NCBI GenBank assembly: GCA_024690635.1
Contig: JAILOW010000079.1
Span: 1 to 27,988 of the forward strand
From: Butyrivibrio sp.
Lineage (GTDB): Bacteria; Bacillota_A; Clostridia; Lachnospirales; Lachnospiraceae
Direction of reading: 5' to 3'
DNA length: 27,988 nucleotides
Positions 1 to 8,179 of the stretch are shown here, one piece after another (the stretch's first letter is position 1; the number at the start of each line of letters is the position of its first letter). The notes under the pieces are model-generated. The model did not search any database. It was not told the origin of the DNA and saw nothing but the letters and a program-made list of their open reading frames with translations. Made by a program: the position numbers and the translations under genes.

Positions 1-962
1 TACATAACTATAGGAGCAAGGTACGCAATGATGGAGATGTACCTTTTTTTGCACATGGAAAGGAAATCACTGCGGAATTTGCTCCATGAAAGCTCTTTTC
101 TTGTCGGGGCAAAATAAATGATGGCTCTTATGAAAAGAACCGCAAGCATTATCCAGGTGACCTTCTCCTGCGCCATACTGCGGACAAATCCTAGGGTAAT
201 GAAGTCACTTGTCTTGTCATCCAGCTCTCCAAGGGTAACTTTATAGAGGAATGCCCAACCATCCACCTGATAGCGAAGGACCATCCAAATAGCGTTGGGG
301 ATCACAGTGATAAGCGCAGCAATGGCTACATACTTTGCCCTGATATGCTTGTAAACAAAGGGGAAGTACAAAGCCAGAATAAAGATCAGCAATGCCACAT
401 GAAGGCTCTTTACACCAAAGCCAAGGCTGATGCAGACCCCATAGAGGATCATCATCTTCTCTTCACCCTCTGAAAGCCTTATAAGGGAATACAGGGTAAC
501 AACAAAGATAAGCGAAAACAGCGCATCCATGTCTCCTGCTCTAAACATATGGTAATTAAAGCAGGTGTCCAGTGTGGAGAATACAGCTGTTGCAAAAACG
601 GCGTATTTTGCTCCGAATCTTTTGTACAGATATCCGGCAATTCCAAGGATGGTCAAAAAGCCAGAAACAGCTGAATAGAACCTCAAGGAAAATGCTGAAT
701 AGCCAAACACCTTGTAGGTCAGCATGATAAGCCAAAGGCCAAAAGGCGGCTTGGAGCCGATATCTATATGATACTGATGGGTAGGCACGATCCAGTTCCC
801 GGATTTAAGCATCTCGCAGGTATCTACTGCGTACCAGGCTTCGTCAGTGGCATTAAGGCCTGCTGCCCCAAGTCTGTAAAACAGCCTTGCAAAAGCGATC
901 ACCAAAAGCGCAAGGAAGATTACAAATTCTATCACTTCGGCTGTGGAATATTTCTTTTTCAT
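1..962 (-). CDS. GT-C / GT39-like membrane glycosyltransferase, C-terminus missing
   Basis: Reading from an ATG at 962 to the left edge gives 320 residues without a stop, so the gene continues outside the window. The protein starts with a membrane segment (about residues 10-28), followed by an extracytoplasmic acidic motif TDEAWY (D40, E41), then GSKPPFG (about 69-75) and RAGDMDALF (D144, D146), and several more hydrophobic segments. This layout (acidic pair in the first loop, K-P-P, a second D-x-D) is that of GT39/ArnT-like polyprenyl-phosphate-sugar:acceptor transferases, which act on the outer face of the membrane. A purine-rich AAGGAG lies at 976-981, 13 bases from the ATG, which is rather far. 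It follows the CotH gene by 63 bases and may have its own weak promoter. Donor and acceptor cannot be told. The family call is firm in kind, not in substrate. Confidence 0.8.
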   Translation of the reverse strand, partial: MKKKYSTAEVIEFVIFLALLVIAFARLFYRLGAAGLNATDEAWYAVDTCEMLKSGNWIVPTHQYHIDIGSKPPFGLWLIMLTYKVFGYSAFSLRFYSAVSGFLTILGIAGYLYKRFGAKYAVFATAVFSTLDTCFNYHMFRAGDMDALFSLIFVVTLYSLIRLSEGEEKMMILYGVCISLGFGVKSLHVALLIFILALYFPFVYKHIRAKYVAIAALITVIPNAIWMVLRYQVDGWAFLYKVTLGELDDKTSDFITLGFVRSMAQEKVTWIMLAVLFIRAIIYFAPTRKELSWSKFRSDFLSMCKKRYISIIAYLAPIVM

Positions 963-996
963 AATTACTTAAAAACTCCTTTTTCTCACTAATAAA

Positions 997-1024
997 GCTA
1001 TATTAACATACTTAATAATATCAA
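997..1024 (-). promoter_or_regulatory. Possible weak promoter for the GT39-like gene
   Basis: On the minus strand TTGATA (1019-1024) and TATAGC (997-1002) are 16 bases apart, in an AT-rich gap just after the CotH stop codon and ahead of the GT39-like start at 962. Five of six -35 bases and four of six -10 bases match consensus. AT-rich gaps give such hits by chance, so this is tentative. Confidence 0.3.
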
Positions 1025-1025
1025 C

Positions 1026-3119
1026 TTATCTCAGCTCATAGAACTCATACACGCTCTCATCAATCTCAAGCTGATAGCCAAGAGCGGTATTGATCTTTTG
1101 GGCTTTGCCGTCGCAAATAGCAGACAGTATCAGCTTCTCATTAATTTCATCCGATGTGTCGTAACATGGCACTCCATTCAAAAACGCAGTATACGCTTCA
1201 TCTCCGTAAAAGAAGAAGTAATCCGCATCCTCGTATTCATCAAGGGTCAGAGTAAAGTCCTCACAGCCGTAGGCATTACCGGCTCCGCCTGGATCAGGCA
1301 GATAATAGGTCTTATCTTTGTCTCGCAGATACACGATGTAGCTGATATCATCTGTGATCTGTGCAGGATCTACGTGACATGTTTCCTCCATAAAAGACAT
1401 ATACTCTTCATCCTCAAGGATGCTCCTGTCCTTTATGCACATGAGATAATCTGCATTGTCAAAGTACTTGCAGGAAGCGGTACGCCTTACAAGCGCAGGC
1501 TCAGTTTTAACTTCCTCAAGCCTGTCAAAGTAAGAATCATATTCACTAAGGCGCTGGCAGACATAGCTCTTAAACCTAGAGAGCCCGTTTGTAGGATCCG
1601 CAGGATTGTTGGCACCGGGCCATCTCTCTATTTCCCTGTATATTGCTCCGGATGAAAAGATATCTTTTTCATAATCATCAAGAACAGCTGTTATATTCTC
1701 ATCCGACCAAAGGGAGCTTCTAAGCTCGCGATACCTTTCAATATATTTATCCAAGGTGTCTGTGTCCGCATTTACCAGGATCTGCTCAAGATAAGTATCC
1801 TCCATAAAGAAATTGTAATCGGCACTGTGAGAATACTGGGCAAATCTGTTCTTTTCAGACTCTATGAATTCATTGCCCCAGCTGGCGTCCAGATCCCAGG
1901 GGCAAAGAAGTATCTTTTTCCTTCCAAGGTCATCCTTTTTGATAGCCACATAGAAGTTCTTGTAAACGCTGTCATCACCCTGGATCATGTCAGTATAGAT
2001 CGCAAAATCCATGGCATTATCAATATCCGTGACATCTAAAAGAGCCTTTGAATCCCCTGCGTTCTCATCAAGGTACAGGAAATAATCAACCAGAGATCTC
2101 CACTTGCCGCTGATGCCCTTTTGAGGGTCTTTTTCATCGGTAATAAGCCTGTAGCCTCTGACAGCATCCTCGTTTCTGTCTCTCATTTCCAAAAGGTCAT
2201 ATCTGGTATCAAGTACTTTCTTAAAAAGCCCCTGCTCATCGTCATTGGAATCGATATTTACTGAGGATTCATCAATGGTATAGCCAAGAGCGTAGAGCCC
2301 CATATACTCATCATCGATGAACACTTCAAGATATTTGTACTGCGGTCCTGTCGGCACTTTGAATGCATTGTTTTTTCCCACCGTGTCATACCACAGATTC
2401 TGGGAAAAGACATTTCGCACTCTGTCCTCGTCATTGTAGGCAGGATACAGTATCCAGCTGTTATTTTCATCCATGCCCAAAAGAGACGTATGATAGCCCC
2501 TCTTACTGTCTCCCGGAGAATGGTAATAAAGCTTGAATCTCATGGGGAATTTGGGAAAATCAGAGGTTATACCGCCTCTTTTTCGTATCTGTCCATCAGA
2601 AACCGTAAGCTGTTTTACAGCCTCTTTTCTGTTATCAAAAAGGCTCATGGACATATCAGTGTACTCATCACCTATTTCTCCCCCGCAACTTATATCCATA
2701 ACAGGGAGGGTTGTACACTTTACTTCCGAAGTGAAGTAGTATTTATCATTATAAAAAAGAATGGGAATACTTCCGTTAGATCCTATCATATCATAGCTGA
2801 TGGAAGAATCTACAAGAGCTGCCCGCAGAGAGCCTGACTTGGAAACAGCCTTGATAGAAGGCTTAAGTCCGCTGTCAGTTCCTTCCGGCAGTGAATACAG
2901 ATATAAATTGTTGGCAGAATCATAGCAAAGCTTCTGATCGCCAAAATACAGCTCCGACACGAGCTCAGCATCAAGTGTTCTGGACGCAATGATCTCATCC
3001 GCTTCATCTGAGGAAATGGGTTTTCCGCCGTCAGAAACACTGCCTCCCCAAAACAAAGGAAAGGCAGCCAGAATGCACAGCGCTATGATAACCAGAATCA
3101 AAGAAATCTTTTTATTCAT
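1026..3119 (-). CDS. CotH-family kinase, secreted or membrane-anchored
   Basis: The 697-residue protein opens with a signal/anchor segment (residues 5-23) and lacks other membrane spans, so it should face outside. CotH-family landmarks are in order: IRKRGGITS and PMRFKL (about 178-197), WILYPAYNDEDRVRN (222-236), VFIDDEYMGLYALGY (266-280), GDDSVYKNFY (381-390) and CPWDLDASWGN (406-416). The KNFY and PWDLD motifs correspond to the catalytic and metal-binding region of CotH, an atypical protein kinase known from spore coats; CotH proteins also occur in non-sporulating surface contexts. The last roughly 160 residues (after about 540) form an acidic, tyrosine-rich region that I do not recognise. 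It lies 5 bases after the DUF4956 gene, which follows the VTC gene. CotH, DUF4956 and VTC domains are often neighbours in bacteria, so they probably act together. No good Shine-Dalgarno is seen, which fits translational coupling. Confidence 0.88.
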   Translation of the reverse strand: MNKKISLILVIIALCILAAFPLFWGGSVSDGGKPISSDEADEIIASRTLDAELVSELYFGDQKLCYDSANNLYLYSLPEGTDSGLKPSIKAVSKSGSLRAALVDSSISYDMIGSNGSIPILFYNDKYYFTSEVKCTTLPVMDISCGGEIGDEYTDMSMSLFDNRKEAVKQLTVSDGQIRKRGGITSDFPKFPMRFKLYYHSPGDSKRGYHTSLLGMDENNSWILYPAYNDEDRVRNVFSQNLWYDTVGKNNAFKVPTGPQYKYLEVFIDDEYMGLYALGYTIDESSVNIDSNDDEQGLFKKVLDTRYDLLEMRDRNEDAVRGYRLITDEKDPQKGISGKWRSLVDYFLYLDENAGDSKALLDVTDIDNAMDFAIYTDMIQGDDSVYKNFYVAIKKDDLGRKKILLCPWDLDASWGNEFIESEKNRFAQYSHSADYNFFMEDTYLEQILVNADTDTLDKYIERYRELRSSLWSDENITAVLDDYEKDIFSSGAIYREIERWPGANNPADPTNGLSRFKSYVCQRLSEYDSYFDRLEEVKTEPALVRRTASCKYFDNADYLMCIKDRSILEDEEYMSFMEETCHVDPAQITDDISYIVYLRDKDKTYYLPDPGGAGNAYGCEDFTLTLDEYEDADYFFFYGDEAYTAFLNGVPCYDTSDEINEKLILSAICDGKAQKINTALGYQLEIDESVYEFYELR

Positions 3120-3124
3120 AGGAT

Positions 3125-3793
3125 TTACAGAAGATCATCAGAGTCATACTCGATGATGGAGAATTTTTCTATTCCCGCTTCCTGAAGCGCCGATGCAAGA
3201 GCATCAGTACCTTCAACGGAAATATCTATTACGTAATCGATACCCTTGGGAGTATAGTTGCGGCTCTTTATCTTGTATGACTTTGTGTTGGCAGTAAGTA
3301 TCTGTTCAACCTTTTCACCACTTATATCACTTGCATGGAACACAAGGACAAAAGGCTTTTTCCCAAGGTTTACTCTCTCAAATATAATAAGAAGCACCGT
3401 AACTACAATAAATGTCGCAATGGCAAGTCCGTAGAGCTTGCAGCCGCAGGTGATTCCGATGTGAATAGACCAAAGAAGATAGATCATATCAACGGGGTTT
3501 TTGATGGCTGTTCTGAATCTGATGATAGCCAGAGCACCGATGGTTCCCAGTGTGATCACCAGATTGGTCTGAAGACTCATGATGATTGTTGCTATAAAAA
3601 ATGGAAGGATAGCAAGGCTTATATTAAAAGACTTGCTGTAAAATGCCCTGTGTGACACAAGTCTGTATACCGAATACTCAAGAAGGCTCAGTATCAGCAC
3701 CATGAGAAGCACTGAGATCACGGAAGCCTTGGCTAGTGATGGATTGGCATATCCTGTAACTATATCGTTTATGATCTGTTCAATAATATTCAT
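3125..3793 (-). CDS. DUF4956 membrane protein
   Basis: A 222-residue protein with about four membrane helices in the first 145 residues (roughly 22-45, 55-73, 78-95, 118-140) and a soluble C-terminal domain of about 75 residues. The loop GTIGALAIIRFRTAIKNP (about 83-100) is the hallmark of DUF4956 proteins; its R-F-R-T motif sits at the membrane face. The biochemical role is unknown. The start ATG is five bases after the stop of the VTC-domain gene, and the stop is five bases before the CotH gene, so the three are almost certainly co-translated. By analogy with eukaryotic VTC, where a membrane part accompanies a polyphosphate-polymerising domain, it could form a channel or anchor for the product; that is inference. 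Confidence 0.88.
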   Translation of the reverse strand: MNIIEQIINDIVTGYANPSLAKASVISVLLMVLILSLLEYSVYRLVSHRAFYSKSFNISLAILPFFIATIIMSLQTNLVITLGTIGALAIIRFRTAIKNPVDMIYLLWSIHIGITCGCKLYGLAIATFIVVTVLLIIFERVNLGKKPFVLVFHASDISGEKVEQILTANTKSYKIKSRNYTPKGIDYVIDISVEGTDALASALQEAGIEKFSIIEYDSDDLL

Positions 3794-3798
3794 CCGGT

Positions 3799-4584
3799 TT
3801 ATTTACCCTTCTTTTTTTCAAGTGTTTTCCGTCCAAGATAATACTTGGAAAAAGAGCTCTGAGTCAAACCCTCATCGGAGATGATGCGCCTGTAGGTTCC
3901 CTGAAGTATATAATCAAATTTCACTTCCAAAAGATTTTCATCAGCAGGAAGAATCGGGGTTCTGAGATAATCCCCGTTTCTGAATCTGTCTATTTCATCC
4001 GAAGCGGAAATATTCCGGTCAAAGGTGACGCGGACATTTGTTATTGGCTCAGCAAAAGCTGTTCTCTCATAGCAGATGATAGCCTTTGGAGAAAAGCCTC
4101 TCTTTAATGAATGTACGCAGAACTCTCTTAAAAGCTCTTTATCCGTATCCCACAAAAGATCGTTTATATCACCGTCAAGAATCCTGTCATATTCTTCGGA
4201 AGTTATGACGCATCTCTTTTTATGGCATCTTCCTTCCAGCTTTTCTTTTCTCTCCAAAAAAAGCAGCTCCGGATTGTCTCCGTAAAATCTTATCCTGTAC
4301 TTGGACCTTTTAAAGAGTCCGTCTGAGGTGTCCCGTGCGCAGGAATCAAAGAGATCATCGAAATAAAGGGAATGTATGGTATATACCCCCTCTGAGTTCT
4401 CATCTCTTTGAAGGATGTTTTGCACCTTGGCCTCAATCTTTATAAGATCAGCTTCTTTACACTGATATTTCCACTCGTTTCTGTATGTTTTAATAACTGC
4501 ACCTCTAAAAAACCAACTTACGGTATCAGTACCGTTGTGGTATGAAGATTGTAAAGGTTTGCTGCCGAGCGGTTTACAAACCAT
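3799..4584 (-). CDS. VTC-domain polyphosphate polymerase-like protein
   Basis: A VTC-fold (triphosphate-tunnel) protein. Counting from the ATG at 4584, the tunnel motifs are YRNEWKY (34-40), YFDD (74-77), KYRIRF (95-100), LERKEK (110-115), VRVTFDR (184-190), LLEVKFD (218-224) and FSKYYLG (245-251). This supplies the paired basic residues R97/R99, K113, R185, K222, K247 and the acidic E220 expected for a nucleotide-dependent polyphosphate polymerase. The protein has no membrane segment and precedes a DUF4956 gene. The start is doubtful. The ATG at 4584 makes a 67-base overlap with the upstream gene and adds about 30 residues unlike the family. The family-like beginning (KTYRNEWKY) follows an ATT at 4494 that has AGAGGTG just upstream, and no ATG, GTG or TTG lies in frame between. 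Product and function by family, not tested. Confidence 0.87.
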   Translation of the reverse strand: MVCKPLGSKPLQSSYHNGTDTVSWFFRGAVIKTYRNEWKYQCKEADLIKIEAKVQNILQRDENSEGVYTIHSLYFDDLFDSCARDTSDGLFKRSKYRIRFYGDNPELLFLERKEKLEGRCHKKRCVITSEEYDRILDGDINDLLWDTDKELLREFCVHSLKRGFSPKAIICYERTAFAEPITNVRVTFDRNISASDEIDRFRNGDYLRTPILPADENLLEVKFDYILQGTYRRIISDEGLTQSSFSKYYLGRKTLEKKKGK

Positions 4585-6002
4585 TCGGAATCTGCGGTTA
4601 TGCCAAGGCTTACCATGGACTCGGAGGATACATCCCAGGGAGCATAAAGTATAGCATCTGTTCCTTCTTCTGCCATGTCAAAGAATGAAAGCTCGTATTC
4701 TCTGATCTTGTAAACTCTTGTAAAGGTTCCTGATGTGAAATCCCTATAGGTTCTGGCTGTAAAGCTCTTGTCTATGATACCACGTGAAATTGGAAGGATA
4801 AGCATGAGAGCTACTGCAACCACCCACACTCCTCTCCATATGGCAAGGTTGGAAACGATCTTTTCCTTGATGAAATGTTCTCTTGCAAACTGTGCAAAGC
4901 AGATCACTACAAAAAGTACCGTAAGTCTGGTAATGATGTTGTGCTCAATGGCAAGATGGCCCGGAAGCTTGTCTGTATGTGAGCCATAGGCTGCAGGGAA
5001 AAGCTCCATGATCTGCAAAAGCAGAACGCCGCCTACAACTATGATCATCCTGATGCCGGATATGCTGCCCTTTAATACCTGCACTCTGTAAATGATGCAT
5101 ACCGCAAAAACCACGATGGCAACAAGTATAAACACAATATCGATCGCCTTGGGAAGCGCATGAAAGAAGCATGCAAATGTATCACGAATGCCGTCAAGGA
5201 GAGTCTCATGCCCCGGAACAGCACTTTCATCTGAACGTGCAAAGTTGCCGGGAGCAACAGCATTTATAAGCGCTCCCACAAATCCAAAGATAAAGGGTAT
5301 AGCCAGGAACTTTCTATTTAAAAACTCCTCATAATCAAGAATAAGCACTGCAAGAAGGATCCCACAGTTTACGGCGACAACCGTAAGAGAAGCTCCCGAT
5401 GCAAGAAAAGCAAGTACAGAAGCCAGGGCAATATAAGCTCCGCATTTTGCCCCTTTGCTCCTAAAGGAAAGGATACTGAAGAACAGGCCAAAGAACATAA
5501 AGCCTATCATCAAAGTAAATCCCAAAGTCTCGGTATGCCAGAAGATGATATCTTTATTCTGTCCCGACTGACTCATGGTAAAAATAGACATCATAGCCGC
5601 CAGAATAAGCGTAAGGGACGCCGTCTTGTCTTTTACCAGAGTAAAAGAAACTGCTATAAGCGATGCAATGCAAATGGCCACGTAAGAAAATACCGCTACA
5701 TGAAATCCGGGTAGACCAAATCTTGAATAAGGTATCAGAAGGTGATCCAGGAACATTGGAGTATAGCAGCCCTGCTGCATCTTGTAGATATTTACGGTTT
5801 TGTAAAAGGAACCCTTTATGGCTGACTGATATTCTGCAGCCCCCTGAAGGCCACCACTCTCATATGAGAAGTCGTCCTCACTGGGATAAGTGTACATGGT
5901 TCCGATAAGAGGTGTTGCGATGACTCCTATGATCAGAAGCACCAGTACAACCTTTACAAGTCCCTGTAAAAATATTTTTTCTTTTGAAACAACAGCTGTC
6001 AT
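4518..6002 (-). CDS. Polytopic membrane protein, DUF6056/GT-C-like
   Basis: A 494-residue protein with about ten or more hydrophobic spans. After the first span comes an acidic loop motif SEDDFSYE (about 37-44), followed by a long extracytoplasmic stretch containing QQGCYTPMFLDHLL. An E/D-D pair in the first outer loop is typical of GT-C membrane glycosyltransferases and of the DUF6056 group, which is my best match from memory. It likely uses a lipid-linked sugar on the outer face of the membrane, but no substrate can be given. The stretch before the ATG at 6002 has TAGGGAG about 14 bases upstream, overlapping the stop of the ATP-grasp gene; this is long spacing, and an in-frame TAA two codons upstream rules out an earlier start. 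It lies between the ATP-grasp gene and the VTC gene. Confidence 0.72.
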   Translation of the reverse strand: MTAVVSKEKIFLQGLVKVVLVLLIIGVIATPLIGTMYTYPSEDDFSYESGGLQGAAEYQSAIKGSFYKTVNIYKMQQGCYTPMFLDHLLIPYSRFGLPGFHVAVFSYVAICIASLIAVSFTLVKDKTASLTLILAAMMSIFTMSQSGQNKDIIFWHTETLGFTLMIGFMFFGLFFSILSFRSKGAKCGAYIALASVLAFLASGASLTVVAVNCGILLAVLILDYEEFLNRKFLAIPFIFGFVGALINAVAPGNFARSDESAVPGHETLLDGIRDTFACFFHALPKAIDIVFILVAIVVFAVCIIYRVQVLKGSISGIRMIIVVGGVLLLQIMELFPAAYGSHTDKLPGHLAIEHNIITRLTVLFVVICFAQFAREHFIKEKIVSNLAIWRGVWVVAVALMLILPISRGIIDKSFTARTYRDFTSGTFTRVYKIREYELSFFDMAEEGTDAILYAPWDVSSESMVSLGITADSEWFVNRSAANLYNLHTTTVLIP

Positions 6003-6024
6003 ATCTTAATTCAAAACTCCCTAT

Positions 6025-7161
6025 TTATTGCTCAACAAGTCTGTGGATCAGATCAGCATCATCACCTGCTACGATAAAATATCCAAACCTCGAAGAGCTG
6101 TCCACAACTCTTCTGTCGGTTATATCCTCTATACTGCTCTCTATTACAAGATCACCGTATTTTTCGCAGATCTCTCTGCAGTGATCAGCATCTTCCTGTC
6201 CGAATATAAATCTGATGCCTGCAGCCTTGTACTTTTTACCCTGTGTAAGAACAGGCTTATTGCCAAGTGCCACATCGATGACCGCCTTTACAAAATCAAC
6301 GCCGGTGGTAAGCTGCACCAGAGAACTTCCTATGCAGTCGCCGCCCATTCTGCCGCCTATCTCAACTATCTTGATCCTGCCATCTGCCTGAATCATGATC
6401 TCTGAATGGGATGCGCCGTTTTTGATCTCAAGAACGTCAAGTGCCTTGTAAACGGTATTTCTCACATTTTCAAAAGTCTCGTCACTTATTGGCGCAGGCT
6501 CAAAATGTCCTGTCTCAATAAAGTTGGGACTTCCCGTTGTGAATTTTTCGGTAACAGCCAAAAGAGTATGCTCTCCGTTGTATGAGATGCATTCCACGCT
6601 GTACTCTTTTCCCTCAATAAACTCTTCGATAATTGCTTTTTTCTCAAAGCCAACGTCTCTTGCAGAAGTTACTGCTGCCATAAGTCCTGACTTGCTTTTC
6701 AGCTTGGTAACGCCGCGGCTGCCTGATCTGTCTGTAGGCTTTACGATAATGGGATATTCAAGATCCATATTATCAAGATCAACCGCATCATCTGCAAGAA
6801 CGAACCTGGGGCATGCAACGCCGCCTTCTGCCAAAGTCTGTCTCATGGCATATTTGTTGGTTGACTTTAATGTGCATGAAAGAGAATTGCCTGCAAGACC
6901 GAGCTTGTCGGCAACATAATTTACAGTAACCATTGCAAGATCAGACGCAATGCTGCATATTCCGTCAACACCGATCTCTTTGCATTTTTCCAGTATTTCT
7001 TCTTTTTCAACTATGCTGATGGGATAAAAGAAATCCGCTGTGGACTCTCCTATATCACCTGCCGCCCAGGCAAAGACATGAGTTTCGATTCCCATCTCTT
7101 TTGCCGCGAGTATAAGAGGATTCTGAAGGTATGAAGCCCCTATAATAGCCAGTTTTTTCAT
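6025..7161 (-). CDS. ATP-grasp ligase (carbamoyl-phosphate-synthase-like fold)
   Basis: A 378-residue protein with a PreATP-grasp Rossmann start (KLAIIGASYLQNP, 3-15), then the ATP-grasp core: PIIVKPTDRSGSRGV (137-151, lysine and glycine-rich loop), AIIEEFIEGKEYSVE (176-190) and the metal-binding end SEIMI plus KIVEIGGRMGGD (253-275). These residues predict ATP-dependent ligation of a carboxylate to an amine or thiol through an acyl-phosphate, as in amino-acid or peptide ligases. It is cytoplasmic. The ATG overlaps the stop of the preceding glycosyltransferase gene (ATGA, 7158-7161), so the two are coupled. It may add an amino-acid-type substituent to a sugar or lipid carrier, but nothing in the sequence fixes the substrate. 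A housekeeping role such as purine biosynthesis is unlikely given this neighbourhood. Confidence 0.85.
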   Translation of the reverse strand: MKKLAIIGASYLQNPLILAAKEMGIETHVFAWAAGDIGESTADFFYPISIVEKEEILEKCKEIGVDGICSIASDLAMVTVNYVADKLGLAGNSLSCTLKSTNKYAMRQTLAEGGVACPRFVLADDAVDLDNMDLEYPIIVKPTDRSGSRGVTKLKSKSGLMAAVTSARDVGFEKKAIIEEFIEGKEYSVECISYNGEHTLLAVTEKFTTGSPNFIETGHFEPAPISDETFENVRNTVYKALDVLEIKNGASHSEIMIQADGRIKIVEIGGRMGGDCIGSSLVQLTTGVDFVKAVIDVALGNKPVLTQGKKYKAAGIRFIFGQEDADHCREICEKYGDLVIESSIEDITDRRVVDSSSRFGYFIVAGDDADLIHRLVEQ

Positions 7162-8099
7162 TTATCGTTTCCTTCTTTATGCCGGTTGATGATTTCGTCA
7201 ATGATATAAATGGGTCTTTCCTTGCTCTCGGAAAAGATATTGCCTATATAGATACCCACTATTCCAAGTGCGCTGAGCATAAGCCCGCCCATGAGGTAAA
7301 CCGCTGCGATGGTGGAAGGCCAGCCCATGTCAAAGTCCCTCACCACAAAATATCTGATAAGAATATAGATCAGATAAATGAGTGAAATAAATGAAATAAT
7401 AAATCCCAGTTTTACCGACATGATCAGCGGTTTGTTCGACTGCTCGGTTATAAGGCTGATGGCCAGATTCACCTTTTTACTAAAGGTATAGGAAGATTTA
7501 CCTGCAAATCTCTCATCCGACTCTATCTCTATTGTGGTATCGTTGTATCCAAGCCACATCAGGAACATGATATAGTCTCTGTTCTGCTCCTTCATGGTAA
7601 GGAATGAATCCACAACTTTTCGCTTTGCAATGCTATAGTTACCGACTTCAAAATCGTATTTCATGTCGGAGAGCCCATTGTATACTGCATAGAACGCTCT
7701 TGATAATCCCCTGACAATAAGGGAATCCTTGCGTTCCTTTCTCTTGGAATAGACAATGTCATATCCCTCATCGATCTTTTTCAAAAACAGCGGCAAAAAT
7801 TCCGGCCTGTCCTGAAGATCGCAGTCCATGACCACCACAAGATCTCCCACAGACTTTTCAAGACCTGCGGTTATGGCTCTCATCTGTCCGAAATTTCTGG
7901 AGAGCTTAATGCCAACCACTCTCTCATCCTGCCTGCAGAGCTTTTCAATCTCCTCCCAGGAGTTCTGGGGACAGTGATCATCTACCATAATGATCTCAAA
8001 GGTCTTATTTTCCGCCTCAATGGTTTTTACCAGTCTCTTATAAAGCTCAGGAACAGCTTCTTTACATCCATAAACGGGGATTACTACAGAAATATCCAT
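7158..8099 (-). CDS. GT2 polyprenyl-phosphate glycosyltransferase (GtrB/DPM1-like)
   Basis: A 313-residue family 2 glycosyltransferase. The GT-A start is SVVIPVYGCKE (4-14), then IIMVDDHCP (37-45), LSRNFGQMRAITAGL (66-80), and the metal-binding VVVMDCDLQD (88-97; D92, D94). FAGKSSYTFSKK (198-209) is the membrane-proximal signature of GtrB, ArnC and DPM1 enzymes, and two C-terminal membrane helices follow (about 229-250 and 264-287). Such enzymes move a sugar from a nucleotide donor to undecaprenyl phosphate on the cytoplasmic side. The product would feed one of the GT-C-like proteins in this window. The ATG at 8099 has AGGA about ten bases upstream. It ends inside the ATP-grasp start codon. 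The sugar is not deducible. Confidence 0.9.
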   Translation of the reverse strand: MDISVVIPVYGCKEAVPELYKRLVKTIEAENKTFEIIMVDDHCPQNSWEEIEKLCRQDERVVGIKLSRNFGQMRAITAGLEKSVGDLVVVMDCDLQDRPEFLPLFLKKIDEGYDIVYSKRKERKDSLIVRGLSRAFYAVYNGLSDMKYDFEVGNYSIAKRKVVDSFLTMKEQNRDYIMFLMWLGYNDTTIEIESDERFAGKSSYTFSKKVNLAISLITEQSNKPLIMSVKLGFIISFISLIYLIYILIRYFVVRDFDMGWPSTIAAVYLMGGLMLSALGIVGIYIGNIFSESKERPIYIIDEIINRHKEGNDK

Positions 8100-8179
8100 A
8101 AAAATGTTTCCTATACTTTGCGTTTCCTACATACAGAGATAATGATACAACATGTGTGAGCAAAAGGAAACTGCCATAG

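Noticed and set aside
1098..1655. A 185-codon open frame on the plus strand inside the CotH gene
   Set aside because: Its sequence is a reverse-strand shadow of the CotH end region; no ribosome site or family likeness.
8100..8179. Possible promoter in the 80-base gap before the GtrB-like gene
   Set aside because: Only weak hexamers (TTGCTC, then TATCTC at 16 bases) are found, matching no better than chance in AT-rich sequence; no hairpin with a T run either.
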